DNA of 64,000 nucleotides, from NCBI GenBank assembly GCA_013399305.1, contig VXAI01000162.1, positions 1,311,221 to 1,375,220 on the forward strand, read 5' to 3'. This DNA is from Rostratula benghalensis. Lineage: Eukaryota; Chordata; Aves; Charadriiformes; Rostratulidae. The first letter of the stretch is position 1. Every line of letters starts with the position of its first letter. A program made the translations under genes and the position numbers. The notes under the pieces are model-generated. The model did no database searches and was not told the DNA's origin. It saw only the letters and a list, made by a program, of their open reading frames with translations. Positions 24,941-38,300 of this stretch are shown in pieces.

Positions 24941-26840
24941 CTTGTAAGGATGGTCCCACTATCCCTACAAGCTAGCCTGGCAAAAACATAGGTAGTAAAC
25001 CAAATCAGCTCCCTGAAACATTTAATTGTCTGGCCACACAAGCACAATAGATCAAGAAAAGAAGTAGAAAGATAGTGTGAGACGTTATTTCTGTGGCCTT
25101 AACCTACCAAAAAAACACAGTTTAGTTCTCATATTCTGTCCCCATGACTACTCCTGTGCTGCTCAAGCTTAAATTTGTCTCATATTCAAAACACAGTGTG
25201 TGGGGGAAAGATGGTAGTTTGAGCTCCAAAGACTACTTCAGACAGTGCAACAAGGATATCTGATAATGGCCATACTCACACTCTGTCTATTTCTACATTT
25301 CTCATACTGCTTACAGATGCAGTTATGGACTGCTCCAGCTAGCTGTTTCCAAGGCAAAGCTGTTGTAGAGACAGATAGAACCAAGTAGTCTGGAGGTAAG
25401 ACAGTCTGTGCCACTTGGCTTTGAGGTCCTCTTTAATTATTATAGCAACTTATTAGGATAGTAAAATAATCACTTGTTTCTCTTTTTTACTAGAAACTCT
25501 GGACACAGTGAGACCACTGAAGTCTTCAGCTAGCAAGAACCAGATATCCTTGAGAAGTCTGGTAAAATTAGATCTATAGGAAGGTTCTTTACTTTTCTCT
25601 CTTTTGGGCAAAGGAATGGTAGGAACGGGATAGTTATTAAAAAAATGAAATTATTTTTGCATTTACAGAGGGTTGTTTTATGCAAGAATCTTACAGTAAT
25701 CATGAGTTTCATGGAATCACGCAACTTCCTACAGAAAGTTCACTGTTCCAGGTGGCTAACGGCTCAGAAGACACCTAGTTTGTCAGTGGCAGACTATGTT
25801 CTAGATCATCAAAACCACTCTTCCTGATGCCAGTTAATGAAATAGTTCAGAAACAAAAAAAATACACTGGAAGGTACAAGTAATTTGGAATATAGTCTCA
25901 ACTTCCACCAAAACTGGAGCTACTTCTGTAATAAATTTTGTAAAATTCATTAGAAATTCCCATTATTGTCTTCAACTTTTTTTCAACTTCATATGTATGA
26001 TACCTTAAGCTATTGACAGATGCTTCTGCAGTTACTTTTCCAATAAATACTTCTCTCCATTAGAAACTGAATTCGCAAAGACTGAGAATCTTTTCCTTAG
26101 ATGTCTTACTTGTCTTATACTTGAAAACAACAAATGACTATCAGGAAAAGACTATCAAAGACTACCCAGATCTTCTCACCACTACCTCTAGTCCAACTTA
26201 ATTGCCATTATGAATGCTCTTTTCAGTTTTTATTACCTTCTTTCTATGCAGATTATTCTCAAAGAAACAGTAGCATTTTCCAAAGCATCTTAACTCTGCT
26301 TGTTTCTGCATATTTGAAACAATCTCAATGGATTTTATCTGCAATTCCAGTAAGCTTTCAAATCAGAATTTACATAGCCCAGAGAATGTGCCTTTTTACT
26401 GCTCCATTGGCAAAACTGGAATAGTGTAAAATGATCTTGTGATGGTTAAACAAAGCATTGACCTGTTTGTTCAATCTGCCATTGTCTGAAAAAAAAATCT
26501 GAGGTGTTAAACTAGAAACAGTTGAGTAAATCTGGACCAGCTTCAATAAAGGCTTATGCTTTTTAAGTCATATAAGGCAAATTAAATGCTCAGGTACAAA
26601 ATTACCATATGACCATCTCTACAAGCATTTACAGTTGGGCATTTCTTTGTCTCCATCAGATGCTTTCACCATCAAGTTTGCTTTGCAGCGGCAGCACTTC
26701 AGATCCCTGCAAGCCTGATGAAGCAGGTGTGGTTTAAACGTACCTAGCACACACTTACTAAAGGCAAATTATTCTCTCTTTTTTTTTTTTTTTTTTTTTT
26801 TAAGATATGGAGGATGAATATGTCCACTACCTTACCAAAC
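24941..26840. other. AT-rich single-copy non-coding DNA
   Basis: No gene is supported. A 23-base T run (26779-26801) stands about 40 bases before the next CR1 copy. Confidence 0.6.
26779..26801. repeat. Poly-T run
   Basis: These are about 23 consecutive T residues. CR1 does not end in poly-A, so the run is probably unrelated to the neighbouring CR1 copy. Confidence 0.9.
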
Positions 26841-27345
26841 AGAATCATAGAATTGTTTAGGTTGGAAAAGACCATTAAAATCATCAAGTTCAACCATCAA
26901 CCTACCACTGCTAAGTCTACTACTAAACAATATCACTAAGCACTACATCTACATGTCTTTTAAATACCTCCAGGTATGGTGACTCAATCACTTCCTTCAG
27001 CAGCCTGTTCCAATGCTTGATAAACCTTTCAGTGAATTTTTTTTTTCCTAATATTCAATTATTAGGAAACGTCCTTTGGAGCAACTTGAGACCATTCCCT
27101 CCTGACCTATTTCTTGTTACTTGGGAGAAGAGGCCATCCCCCACCTTGCTACAACTTCCTTTTCAGTAGGTGTAGAGAATGATAAGGTCTCCATTGAGGT
27201 CCTTTTCTTCAGGCTAATCAACAGCAGTTCCTTCAACTGCTCCTCATAAAACTTGTGCTCAAGGCCTTTTACCAGCTTCATTGCCTTTCATTACTCCAGC
27301 ACCTCAATGTTTTTCTTGTAGTGAGGGGCCCAAAACTGAATGTAG
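26841..27345 (-). mobile_element. CR1 retrotransposon 3' end, about 0.5 kb
   Basis: The plus strand carries the reverse complement of the CR1 3' end in order. It begins AGAATCATAGAATTG, then TTTAGGTTGGAAAAGACC, AGCAGCCTGTTCCAATGC, GTTACTTGGGAGAAGAGGCC, GCTCCTCATAAAACTTGTGC and GTAGTGAGGGGCCCAAAACT. It is moderately diverged with small indels, and it is 5' truncated. Confidence 0.94.
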
Positions 27346-30300
27346 GTGAACTAGATTCCTGTCCCTCTTCAGACTGAGAAGTCACAAATCCAAATCTTAA
27401 ATCTACTATCAGAGCATCAAGATAGAAACTAGTTTCCTTTCTACGCAATGAAACTGTGGTAATGTGTTGAGGAATATAAAGTTGCAGGGCCCAGAAAACA
27501 AGCAAATCAAAGTGTCCACTGGGAGATAAGGCTCTGATTTCATTCTAGCTGAGCAGGGAATAGAATCCAGGCTTTTAATTTTATGGTTGAATGCCTTCCT
27601 AATTTTCTAAACAAGTCCTGAAAAGTGGAAAGTGTGTCATTGCCATGTTCTCCTAATCCTCCATCAGCTTACTTGAACCTTGGTGAAGGTGTTTGTTTTA
27701 CTTTCTGTTAATTTTAGTTCCCTAAGAAAACAGCAGTTCTAAAAGAATTAGGATTTCAAGGATGGGTAGCCATTGGCTACCTTACAGCCTGCCAGTGCAC
27801 TAAACTTTTATGGTTTTTTTCCTTTTTTTTTTTTTTTTTTATGGAGGGACTTTCTCCTCTCAGCTGCATTAGGATTCACCTTCTGAGTTACTTTCCAGCA
27901 GAGAAATCAGGCCTTTTTGGGCTTTGGCTTCCAACTCCAGGGATGATGAATTAAAGCAGAAGTCAGTGTTAATACAGTACTTGAAAGTAGGACTACTACA
28001 CTATCTAGATAGAAGGGAATTTCCTTTAACCTGTCTATGTAGTGACTATGCATGTTAAAATCAGCAGGTCACTATGTGTATGCCTGTACCAGTCTGCGAG
28101 ATTTAGAACCTCTTCCTAGTCCATCACAGCTACACCCTGAGCTCATCTTAGATATATATTTCATCTCCTTTCACCAAGGCCAGGTTTTTTTTAATGGAAT
28201 AAAGCAGTTACGATGCATTCAGGTGAGTCCCTTGATCTGGACAAAAAGATTGAAACAGTAATCTCCTCAGGGAGGGCATCTCCCTCACTCTTATGACACA
28301 GGGACAAAGTCCGCCAACAAGGTGCCTAGTTAGGACCTTTACAAAACACTGATTTAAAACAAAAAACCACCCCAAAATACCAACCCAGAATGCCAGCCAC
28401 TCTACCCTGCAAATGTATGCAATGCTGTATGTAAACATAACCCCCCAAACTTTGAATACAAGCTACCTATCCGACAGGTGGGCTGAGAAATCCTTGTGTT
28501 TTGCTTTCTTGTGAATCACTCCTCACAAACCCTCTTTGAGAAGTCTCCAAAAATGCTAAAAACTTCCCACAATGTTTAAATATTCCATGCTTCACCAGAA
28601 TTTTATATCCCATATTTTTTTCTTACCAGTGTTCTCCTAAAGAACTGGGGGCTGCTTCTATATTTCTGGTAAGTGATGTGAAAGGTCTTGCCATTGTGTC
28701 AAGTCAACCTGGCCATCTTCAATGTGAAGAAAAGCTCTCCCTTTTCAGACTGGATGAAACCCTCAGATAGAACTCTATAGATCTGTAAATGATATCAGGG
28801 ACTCAAGAGAAGCTTTTTAACACCAGGCAGTCAGGAAGGGCAGATAGCCTCAAGTCTAGCTATCAAGCCCGTTATCAAAAATGATAAAGAATACTAGGCT
28901 GGGCATTAAGAGAAAGAGGTGCTGATCAAAAATGTTACCTGAAGAGGCCAGAAGCTGTCTCATGAAGGCGTTGTTAGCAGATATTTGTACATTGTTTGTT
29001 TTTCTGGAACTTAACTAAAGTCAGTAACTTCAGATACAGTTGGACTGGTGCTTGGAGTTTTTGATACCGTGAAATTCAGAAAGCTGCCAGTGGATGCTGG
29101 ATCTGTTATTTCTTTGCTTGCCTGTAGGTCTGAGTATATTGTAGCTACTGATCCTCACTGATTTTGCTTATTATGGATAAACATGGTCTTATTATAAAAT
29201 GCTGTATGCTTGGCTTAACTGTCTTTCCAGACTGGAAGCTGATCTTTGCTGTTTAATATTTTTTTTTGTCATTTATACTTTTATATGCTAAGTGGGTTGG
29301 ACAATACAGCCGCATAGTACTTGAGTTATGGAAAATAACTCAAACAGTCTTGTTCTAAATCATCCAGCTGTAAATAAGAACATGTAACTTGTATTTATGC
29401 TGGGAAACACTTCAATATTCTTACATTTGAGAATTTCAATTGCTAAAATACCATTGCTTTCCACATTGTCCTTTTAACTCCTTGTTTTATTGGTAGACAG
29501 TAGTGAAATGGTTAGCAACAAAGGTTCCTAACATTTACATTCCCTAATCACTCAAAGAGACATATTTAGATCTAATTCTCCTCTTTACTGCCTCTTTTGT
29601 CTATCATATCCTTCAAAGCAGCCACCTTTTCCAAAGACATATGTCCAATCTAAGAAACATATTTAGATAGGAAAAGATCTCTGTCACCCCCTGTTTTGAT
29701 TTGAGAGAGGGGTAGTCTGGGGTTTTTTCCCAAAATATCTGAAATGTCAACAATTCATAGATGTCTAAATTAAACACTCTTATTCTAAAAAAAGAATGTG
29801 CATATGCAGACTGCACAAAAATGAAAGGAAAACATTATTTCAGTTCTTGTTAGCTTCACAAACCAAAAATAAGTCACTCTGAAGCTAAAATTGTTTATGT
29901 ATTAGTTAGGGGTAAAATCAATGCAGAACTGTGAGTAGAAAAAGCCCTAGAAGCTAGGAACCAATTTCTTTTCCAGAGTTGAGGAAAATGGAAAACTGAA
30001 ATAAGGGGTGCTTATCATAGGCACAAACTAGCTTTTAATTTTTTATTTATTTTTCTTTTGCTGTAATACACCTTCCATTTGCTTCCATTCCATTTTAACC
30101 CTGCTGACCTCAGAATCTCACAGAATTATTACAGCAGACTACTTTTTTTACGCGCATTTTTTAAAGTAATTTTTAGGACAAGAAAGCAGTATTCACTTAA
30201 AATAGGGCTGCATATGGAAACAAAGCTGTCAGACAGGATGGAACAAATTCATTGTTGTTATACTGGTTTATCCTTCCTTCTATGTATAGGTAAGTGAAAA

Positions 30301-33300
30301 ATTCTATTTGCTCCTACAAAAAAAAATTAAAACAAAATTGCTAGGGCACATCTATGAGACTATATTTGAGATGAAGGGGATTAAACTATGTCTTGTATTT
30401 TTCTTGTTTAAGCATTTTGGAAGTGCTCAGAGTTGAGTTCAACACTTTTTCCAAAATTACAGAACTGGTACTATAACTCAAACTGAATTTTGCAAATCAA
30501 ATACTTGCAGTGCTCTGCTGATGCAAGTTTGTGTAGCACGTGATTTGCTCACAGCATTACACATCCTTTTTCATGCTGATTTTTTTTTCCCCAGCTCTTT
30601 TAAATCATGATGTGTTGTATTTACTCCTGTACATTTCATCCTTTTTTTTTCTTGGGTTTTTTTTTTTTTTTTTCTCCTTTTAAAAATGAGGAATATAATA
30701 AAGCTAAAATAATAGGTATAAGGGAGTAGGACAATAAGCTTGATTTTTGAAGGCTGAACTTATGGTCATTTCAAATTTCCATGTGTCTTGATGTTGAGGT
30801 TTTGATCCAAATTTTCAAAGGAATGAAACTTTCAAAATACTGGGTTTGGACTTCATAAAGTACAATAAATAATTTTTCCTGATATTTTGTTTTTAATTTT
30901 GCCTTTTAAAAGTTCAAGATTCTGCAACCAAATTAATTAGTCTTTCAAAATTTAACACATATGCATAAAAAATAGTATTTCAGTCAAATATTATCTCCTA
31001 GTTTCTCTGCACCCCCAACTAAAGGCAATACATGAGTAAACAAGCCTGACAAACTTCTGTGAATCTCCCCTAATAATATGTTTGTTTTATTAAGCCAGAG
31101 AATTAATTCAATATAGCTATTTTTTCACACTTTTCTTCAGGAAGGAGGCTATTGCTACATACTGAACTCAGAATACTGATGAGTTCTAAGTGCTGTAAAG
31201 ATCAGGTTTATTTTACTTAAAGTGTACACTGTGCTCATCTGTTTGGAAGACAGGTTCTGTTAAAGAACTTGCATTGATTCAAAATCAGTTCCGAATGGGA
31301 GGAAAATTTCAAGTGATGTTAAGATTCATTTTCTATATATTTTCTGCACATTATAAGTGAAAAATAGAAAGTTTTCTCCTATTTTTTTTGTCTGTTTGTT
31401 TGTTTGTTTTATGTAAAATCTATGGTTTTAATGAGGTTTTCTCAATTCTAGAGATAGGCTAATAATTTAGCTGAAGTTTAATTTATAATCTGGTTATATC
31501 CATTTTGCATATATGGATACTATTTACACAAACAACGCAGCTACTATTATCAGCTTTTCCTAAAAGATTACAAATATACTAATTAATCTAATTTTCATGA
31601 GGATAAAGATAGCTACCTATGCTAATTTTCTATTATTTTTTTTCCTTTTTTTATAATAGTACAATGCCTTTCTTTTTTTTTTTTTTTATAAGATTCACAC
31701 TGTACCCTTATAAAACTGTGTTCCTGTAAATATTGTTGTCTGAAGTTTTTGAAGATAGGGCTCAGTTCCCTCAAAATGGATTATTCTGTGATTTTATTCC
31801 CTGGATATTAACTGATACCGTGCACCCATCCAGCTGAAAATGAAATCTTAGCATCCTGAGTACTCTCAGCACTATAAATAGCCTCCTCTTTAGTCTTATA
31901 TTCTCACATGCATGCTCATAAATGAGGAATTTGTGGAACAGGTTAACCCCACTGCTGTGTTTGCCTTTGAACACTGAACTCCTCTTTTATTTTTAGCTTT
32001 GGTCTTCTAGGTATCTTTATATGCATGTTTTCTTCTCTAAAAAGGAGACACAAAGCTATTTTAAAATTTTTGTGAGTGAAAAAGCATTTGCTTAGTTGAG
32101 TGACTTGTAAGATTCCATAGATTTAAATCCCTAGATGATTGACAGATACATTCTTCACACTCAGCATCCTTGTAGTCAGTGAGCTAAAGGGTTTCAGAGA
32201 GAGTGAGAACAAAGATCATACCCAAAGGATTGCTTCTCCCAGTACCAGCAATAATAACCCTCAGTTTTATCTTTAGCAACACACATGAAAAAAAGCAGTA
32301 CATAAATAATTTACAACTATTAAACATTAAAACAGAAAAGGGGGCTTGGGGGAACGGTATGGCATGTCAATAAAGTAACACAAAAGGGAATAACAGCATA
32401 CTTTGCTGTACTCTCCTATTGGCATCCAAATTGAAGGGTGGGTGGCAAGGACAGAATTTCTACAGATTGGCTGTAAGTAGTGGCTTGAGTTATAAATATG
32501 GGCATAAATTCATGTAACTCAATTCTTCTGCTGTCTGTGGTATAACTTTTTTTTTTTTTCCACAGGTCACATTGTCTTGTAGGTTTATGGGATCTTTCAT
32601 CGCTTTCCTGGTATAGTAGAATTATTGTGGCTGAATAAAGGATTTTCCCTGATTTTTTTTTTTTTTTTTCTATTGCTGCATGTCATAGATATGCAGGAAT
32701 CCTGGTGTTTTATCACAGTGTAGAGGTGGAATAATTGCATAGTTTGGGTCAGATCTCATGTACCATATCTTGTACCCTATATCCCTGCAGTTATGATGGT
32801 TTGAGTCTGGCACCTGGAATTTTACAAGGATGCTGGAGCAGACTGATGAGGCAACTATCCCAGTGACAGCAGGAACAAGGTTTCCTAAGGTCATGAAAAG
32901 AAGAAAAGGTTAAAATATCAATGTGCATGGCTATCTTATCTTCCCTTAAGGGTGAACTTATTTCTTTAGACAGTGCTCTTGTTTGCCCACTTGCCTGGGC
33001 AATTAAGCATGAATCTCCTTAGTCTTTGGCTTTCTCTTTGCCTTTACATATATCAAATGTGTTTTTTGTATGGCTTCCTTCATGTTGCAGCTTGTAATTC
33101 CTGCTGTTTCCCTAAACTTTCTGTGGATTTGCTCCAATACTGTGTGTAATGTCATGGCATCCCAGGCTTTGTTGTTCAGAAATGCTGCACTCTTCTACTC
33201 GTTGCCTCAGCCTTGCCCCAAATCTTCCAGACCCCTCCCTTTAGCTGGCATTTTTTTCCAGAAGGATGGTGAGGCAATTAGTTTTCAGTGGGAACAGGTC

Positions 33301-35335
33301 CCTAAATAATTAGGGATGCTGCATTATTTCTCCTGGACTAATGCACAAAGAAGTAGGAGATGATGAAAGATTCATCAGGTTTTGGCAATTACATTGCAAA
33401 CAAACTAGTTTTCTAGTTAATATTTTTTTTCCATATGGCATTGTGAAGTATCTCCATGTTTATTCTCTTGCTTTCTTGGTAATAATTACTAAAGATTTTT
33501 CATTTAGTTTAATGTTGAATGAAAACAGCTAAAATTGCTTGGGTTTAGAACTAATACAGATAATTTAATTAGAATAAAAATGCAGCAGGGATTTTGAGAT
33601 GCTTTAAGATTGTCTTCATTTATAAACAATATGGTTTCACGCACCAGATAAATTTGAAGGTGTATGTGTTATAGAAAGATTTATCTCTGAAATGTTATCT
33701 CGGCTTGCTTATGGGTCTGTAATTTTTGTTTCTTGCTCTAAGTGCCTCTGTGAAGTTTCAGCCTGCACTACATGAAAAAGCTACAGCATTTGAAGCCAAA
33801 ACTTTCATAAAATATGAAGATTAATAATATATTGCCAAATACCAACAGGGCAGATTGAGATTCAGCTTCAATAAGTTTGATTTTCTCCTGATCTTTTTAA
33901 CCATCATTTTAGTCATGCTTTAATTGATTCCAGGTTTTAATTTTTGGTCCTTTTTTACATGAAAGACTCAAAAATAAAACCCACATTTATCATGGTTTTT
34001 AAATGGCATTATTAGAAACAAACAAAGAAGCAAAAACCCCACCACAGCTCCATGACTCTTTAGGAGGAATTACAACTGTTGTAGTCATGGAGTTCAAGGG
34101 TTTTTTTTAATGGTAAACAATAATGCTTTCAGAGTTTTGCCTTGTTTTGAGCCTTCAGGTTCCTCCAGGATAGTACAGGACAGCGCAGAAACCAAGGTAG
34201 GCCAGACCTTCAGTCTTTTCTCTAAAACTCTGCCTGACAAACCCGATGTTGTCAGACAGTCCTGGGAACTTGTCATTACCCATCTCAGCTGGGCTGCAGA
34301 TGCTCTCAAGAATGCATATATATTATGCTAGCAAATAACGCTGTGCTTTTGACCGTGGACAGTACAGCCATGATTGTCCCTGAGCAGCAGCTGTGAGGAG
34401 AATGATGAGAAGGCTTTGACACACTGAAATTCCCAGGCATGACACAGGAATAATGTGGTCTAAAAGCCAGCAAAAATGCTTATGGTCCCTGAGTAAGAAG
34501 CATGGTCAAAAACTAATAAAGCAATAATGACAATGTTAATTATACATTTTATACTGCCTTAATTTCCATTTCATGTATTTGAAAGAAGAAAAATGAACAA
34601 GTGAGAAAAGGTCTGAAAATTTCAGATTCAAATGAATTATGTAACACTCTAAGGCTGCTTAGACCATGAGAAATAAGGCATATATAACCTTTTCAAAAAT
34701 ATCTATTAAGAACTGTTTTAAGACAGAAAGAAAAAAAAAAAAAAAAGAAATAATGATCATTTTATGAATATCTTCTTGCCTTAAAAACATGAGGCAGCCA
34801 TTAGGGCCTCATTTACTGATTTCAGTATGATAATTTCATGCATGCAAAGTGTGACTTGTACACATGCATTTGCTTGGAAATTAGACAGAAATCATGTTGT
34901 CAGCTGTTGTTGACAAGTTATTTCTTACAACTTCGTATATACGGAGGTAGATGCAAATTTGGCAGCCAGAGTGAACCCTGAGCTTTAGGGTAAAATCACT
35001 GAGGTGTTTGATTTGCAAAGTTTGAGCGGCTTTTCTTGGTATAATGAGATGATTGAATAATGATTTAATAATGTATGTTTGCAATAATAAGCATGAAAAA
35101 CATAGCTGTGCATTCTTAGATTTCCCATGTGTCCCAGTGAAAAATCAAGGCCTTGGTTTTACTTTACCAAGGATCCTGTGTATTTTTACGGAATTTGCAT
35201 TACACAAGTAGGTCAACAATATCCTCAAAGTTTCTGTGCTGTTTGAATGCTGTGGTGTGAATGCAAAATGGAATTTTATTTGAAGATATGTAATTTGCTA
35301 AAGGGGGTGGGAGAAAATTATGAAATTACACAATC
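27346..35335. other. Single-copy non-coding DNA with many T runs
   Basis: No gene is supported. T-rich tracts lie at about 27822-27840, 30641-30673, 31673-31687, 32548-32559 and 32655-32669. A (GTTT)n tract lies at 31393-31410 and an A-rich tract at about 34731-34746. Open frames of about 70-75 codons, such as 32670-32894 on the minus strand, show no known domain. Confidence 0.55.
31393..31410. repeat. (GTTT)n simple repeat
   Basis: Four GTTT units in a row lie inside a T-rich stretch. Confidence 0.85.
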
Positions 35336-36768
35336 CTGGTCAAAAGGGGAAGTAACAGATAACCGGAGGGTGGCTAACATACACCCATCTACAAGACGGG
35401 CCAAAATGGGGATCCAGGAAACTATAAGCCCATCTGCCTTTCCTCAGTACCAGGAATGATCACGGAGGGGATCATCTTGAGTGAGCTCTCATCGCAAGTG
35501 CAGGGCAGCCAAGGGATCAGGGACAGCCAACATGGGTTTATGAAAGGAACATCCTGCTTAAACAGCCTGATCTCTTTCTATGACCATGTGACCTGCCTTC
35601 TGGATGGAGGAAAGGTCTCTGGACGTTGTCTGCCTGGACTTTGGTAAGGACTTAGACACCATCTCCCACAACATTCTCCTGGAGAAACTGGCGAATCATG
35701 GCATAGACAAGTGTGCTCTCCACTGGGTAAAAAACTTGCTGGATGGCCATGCCCAGAGAGTTGTGATTGATGGGATGAAATCTCGCTGGTGGCCGGTCAC
35801 CAGTGGTGTTCCTCAGGGCTTAGTTTTGAGGTCAGTCTTGTTTAATATCTCTATCGATGATCTGGATGAGGGGATTGAGTGCACTCTCAGTAAATTTGCA
35901 GATGACAGCAAACTAGGTGGGAGTGTTGATCTCCCTGAGGGTAGGAAGGCTCTACAAAGGGACCTGGACAAGTTGAATTGAGGGCCAAGGCCAATTGTAT
36001 GAAGTTCAATAGGGACAAGTGCCGGGCCCTGCATTTCAGTCACAACAACCCCAAGCAATGCTATCGGCTTCATGAAGAGTGGCTAGAAAGTTGCCCAGCA
36101 GAAAAGGACCTGGGGTTGCTGGTGGACAGCTGCCTTAACATGAGCCAGCATTGTGGCCAGGTGTCCAAGAGAGCCAACAGCATCCTGGCCTGTATCAGAA
36201 ATAGCATGGTGAGCAGAAGTAGGGAAGTGATTGTACCCCTGTACTCAGCAGTGGTGAGGACCCACCTCAAGTACTGTGTTCAGTTCTGGACCCCTCACTA
36301 CAAGAAGGACACTGAAGTGCTGGGGTCTGTCCAGAGGAGAGCTACCAAACTGGTAAGGGGTCTGGAGAATAAGCTTTATGAGGAGAGACTGAGGGAGCTG
36401 GGGTTGCTCAGCCTGGAGAAGAGGAGACTAAGGGAAGACTTTATCGCTCTCTAAACTACCTGCAAGGTGGGGGTCGGTCTCTTCTCCCAAGTAACAGACA
36501 ACAGGACAAGAGGAAATGGCCTCCAGTTGCACCAGGGGATGTTCAGACCGGATATTAAGAGAAATTTTTACACTGAAAGGGTTATTAAGTGTTGGAATGG
36601 GCTGCCCAGGGAAATGGTTGAGGCACCATCCCTGGAGGTATTTAAAAGTTGGGTTGACATAGCTCTTAGTGACACGGTTTAGTGATGGTTTATTATCAGA
36701 GTTAGGTTGATGGTTGGACTAGATGATCTTCAAGGTCCCTTCCAACCTAGATAATTATATGATTCTAT
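35336..36768 (+). mobile_element. CR1 LINE, 3' half including reverse transcriptase
   Basis: This is the largest transposable element in the window. It begins within ORF2 near GGTGGCTAACATACACCCAT, just before the reverse transcriptase domain. It runs through the C-terminal region and the 3' UTR, and ends with CTTCAAGGTCCCTTCCAACC followed by the GATTCTATG tail. The wording matches the CR1 group common in birds. The 5' part (ORF1 and the endonuclease) is missing, as expected from incomplete reverse transcription. The left boundary is approximate. Confidence 0.95.
35399..36682 (+). pseudogene. Decayed CR1 ORF2 (reverse transcriptase and C-terminal part)
   Basis: ORF2 of CR1 encodes an endonuclease-reverse transcriptase that copies the element RNA at the target site. 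Here only the reverse transcriptase and C-terminal parts remain. The open piece at 35604-35981 carries [15 protein letters not shown] and, at 35895-35906, the catalytic FADD box (a variant of YADD) followed by SKLGG. The next piece, 35978-36454, carries [19 protein letters not shown] and [13 protein letters not shown]. The frame changes at about 35.62 kb and again at about 35.98 kb, and a TAA interrupts at 36452-36454 before the last piece (36467-36682). The element cannot make its enzyme. No restored reading is offered. Confidence 0.9.
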
Positions 36769-37839
36769 GTTTTTATACTAAACTCTTGTGCTGTATTGCA
36801 TCCTTCTTTTTATTCTTCTCCTCCATTAGTGAATGGAGACCCTGAATATTCAGAATGGTAAATTACCTGAATCAGCTAATGTTAAATTTCTGTTATTTAA
36901 AGTAATTTATAACTTTATCTACGTATTTTATTAAGGTCAGCTCATATTTTTTAGTGTTGTTTCATTAATATTCTATCTCCCCATTTACTAAATCAACTCT
37001 GAACTGTTGGTAAAAGGACATATTTCAAAGTATTCTGGTTATATCCTTTAAATCCCCCTAGTCTGTTTAACTGAATCCACAATGTATTTTATGTCAGCAA
37101 GTGACAGTCTTTACAACCTCACAATACAGTCAAGGATAACAAGTTGCATGGATATAAAGTAAATTGATTTGAAATATTGTTCTGTTCTGGCAAGAATGAG
37201 TTACTAGTGTTTCCCTCAAGGGTTTGCTTCTGTACATTGCCATATGCTACTGGTGTATTTTTACATTACGTACTGCCCAGTGAGTTGTTTTCTTTTCTCT
37301 TATCTTTTTATTACTGACTGAAACATAGCAAGGGTTGAGCTAAAATTTTATCATGTCAGACTGAACCAGGTAAGTGAATAGTCTCTTTGTTATTTTTATT
37401 GTACTGGCCACATATTTGAACCCAAAATGGTAAGAAAGAGGATAAAGAAGTCCCAATCTCAAAGACTATGAAATAAAGTCTGACAAGACAGCAGGGTTTC
37501 AAAAAGCATAGAATCTGAGACTGACCAAGTGGTTTGAATTTGTCTCTTCTCTGCAGACAAAAGGGAGGCAGTACTGTTTATGATAATGAGGAGAAGGTGT
37601 GGAAAAAGCTTTCTGATTTAGGCTTATTGGTCATTCTGGAAAAATCTTTCTTATACATTTAAAATATACTATCACACTTCTGTTCAGCTACTGGATCTCT
37701 GCAAAGCTATATTCCATGAACTGATTAATGTGATAAAATCTCTTTAGTAAAGGATTAAGCATGTGCACTTTTAACCTATTAACTTTAACTCTGTAGAGGT
37801 TAGTACATTAATATGTGACACATTAGTACAATCTGATAG

Positions 37840-38300
37840 TGCAAACTGCAGCAATTGAGGTTGCAGCAGGGATGGCTGCTGCCCTGTGGGGAAAAGGTTA
37901 GGAAGGTAGAGCATCTGTGTCAGGAGCACCTTCATTTTGCCAGACCAGCCAGGACAGGCGAGGGAAATGTGCATTACAAACTTTTAGGTGGGAAGAGGAA
38001 TTAGCCCCCCCTCTTCCATTATAATGGCTGCTGTTTATTATCTTTCCTTCTGCTTGGAATTTGGTGACAAAAGAGGAGCTGATGTCACAGGCTACATGTG
38101 GAAATCCAGCATTGCATTGTAATGCATTCACTGTGGTGGGGTGTATGAATGCCCCCATACTTTCACCCAACATTTCCTGGACAGAAAAATGGGATGCAGC
38201 CCCACCTTCTGCTACATCAATAGCCCTTTTCCTTGCTCCTGAGTTGTTGGGTTGCCACCACTTCTTTTCATAAAGTGTGGTCAAAGTTTGGGTCATTTTA
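37840..38300. other. Possible conserved non-coding element
   Basis: This is a repeat-free, moderately GC-rich segment in AT-rich surroundings. It contains the near-palindrome TGCATTGTAATGCA (arms TGCATT and AATGCA around GT), ATTATAATGG and a TGATGTCA CRE-like site. A minus-strand frame of 132 codons spans 37898-38296 without a stop, but its product shows no domain I know. Conservation cannot be judged from one sequence. Confidence 0.22.

Noticed and set aside
32670..32894. 74-codon minus-strand frame next to a T run, considered as a retroposed gene
   Set aside because: The product matches no family I know, and the T run is equally well explained as one of many in this region.
35813..36073. 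Minus-strand frames inside the CR1 element
   Set aside because: They are shadows of the plus-strand CR1 ORF2, which carries the recognisable reverse transcriptase motifs.
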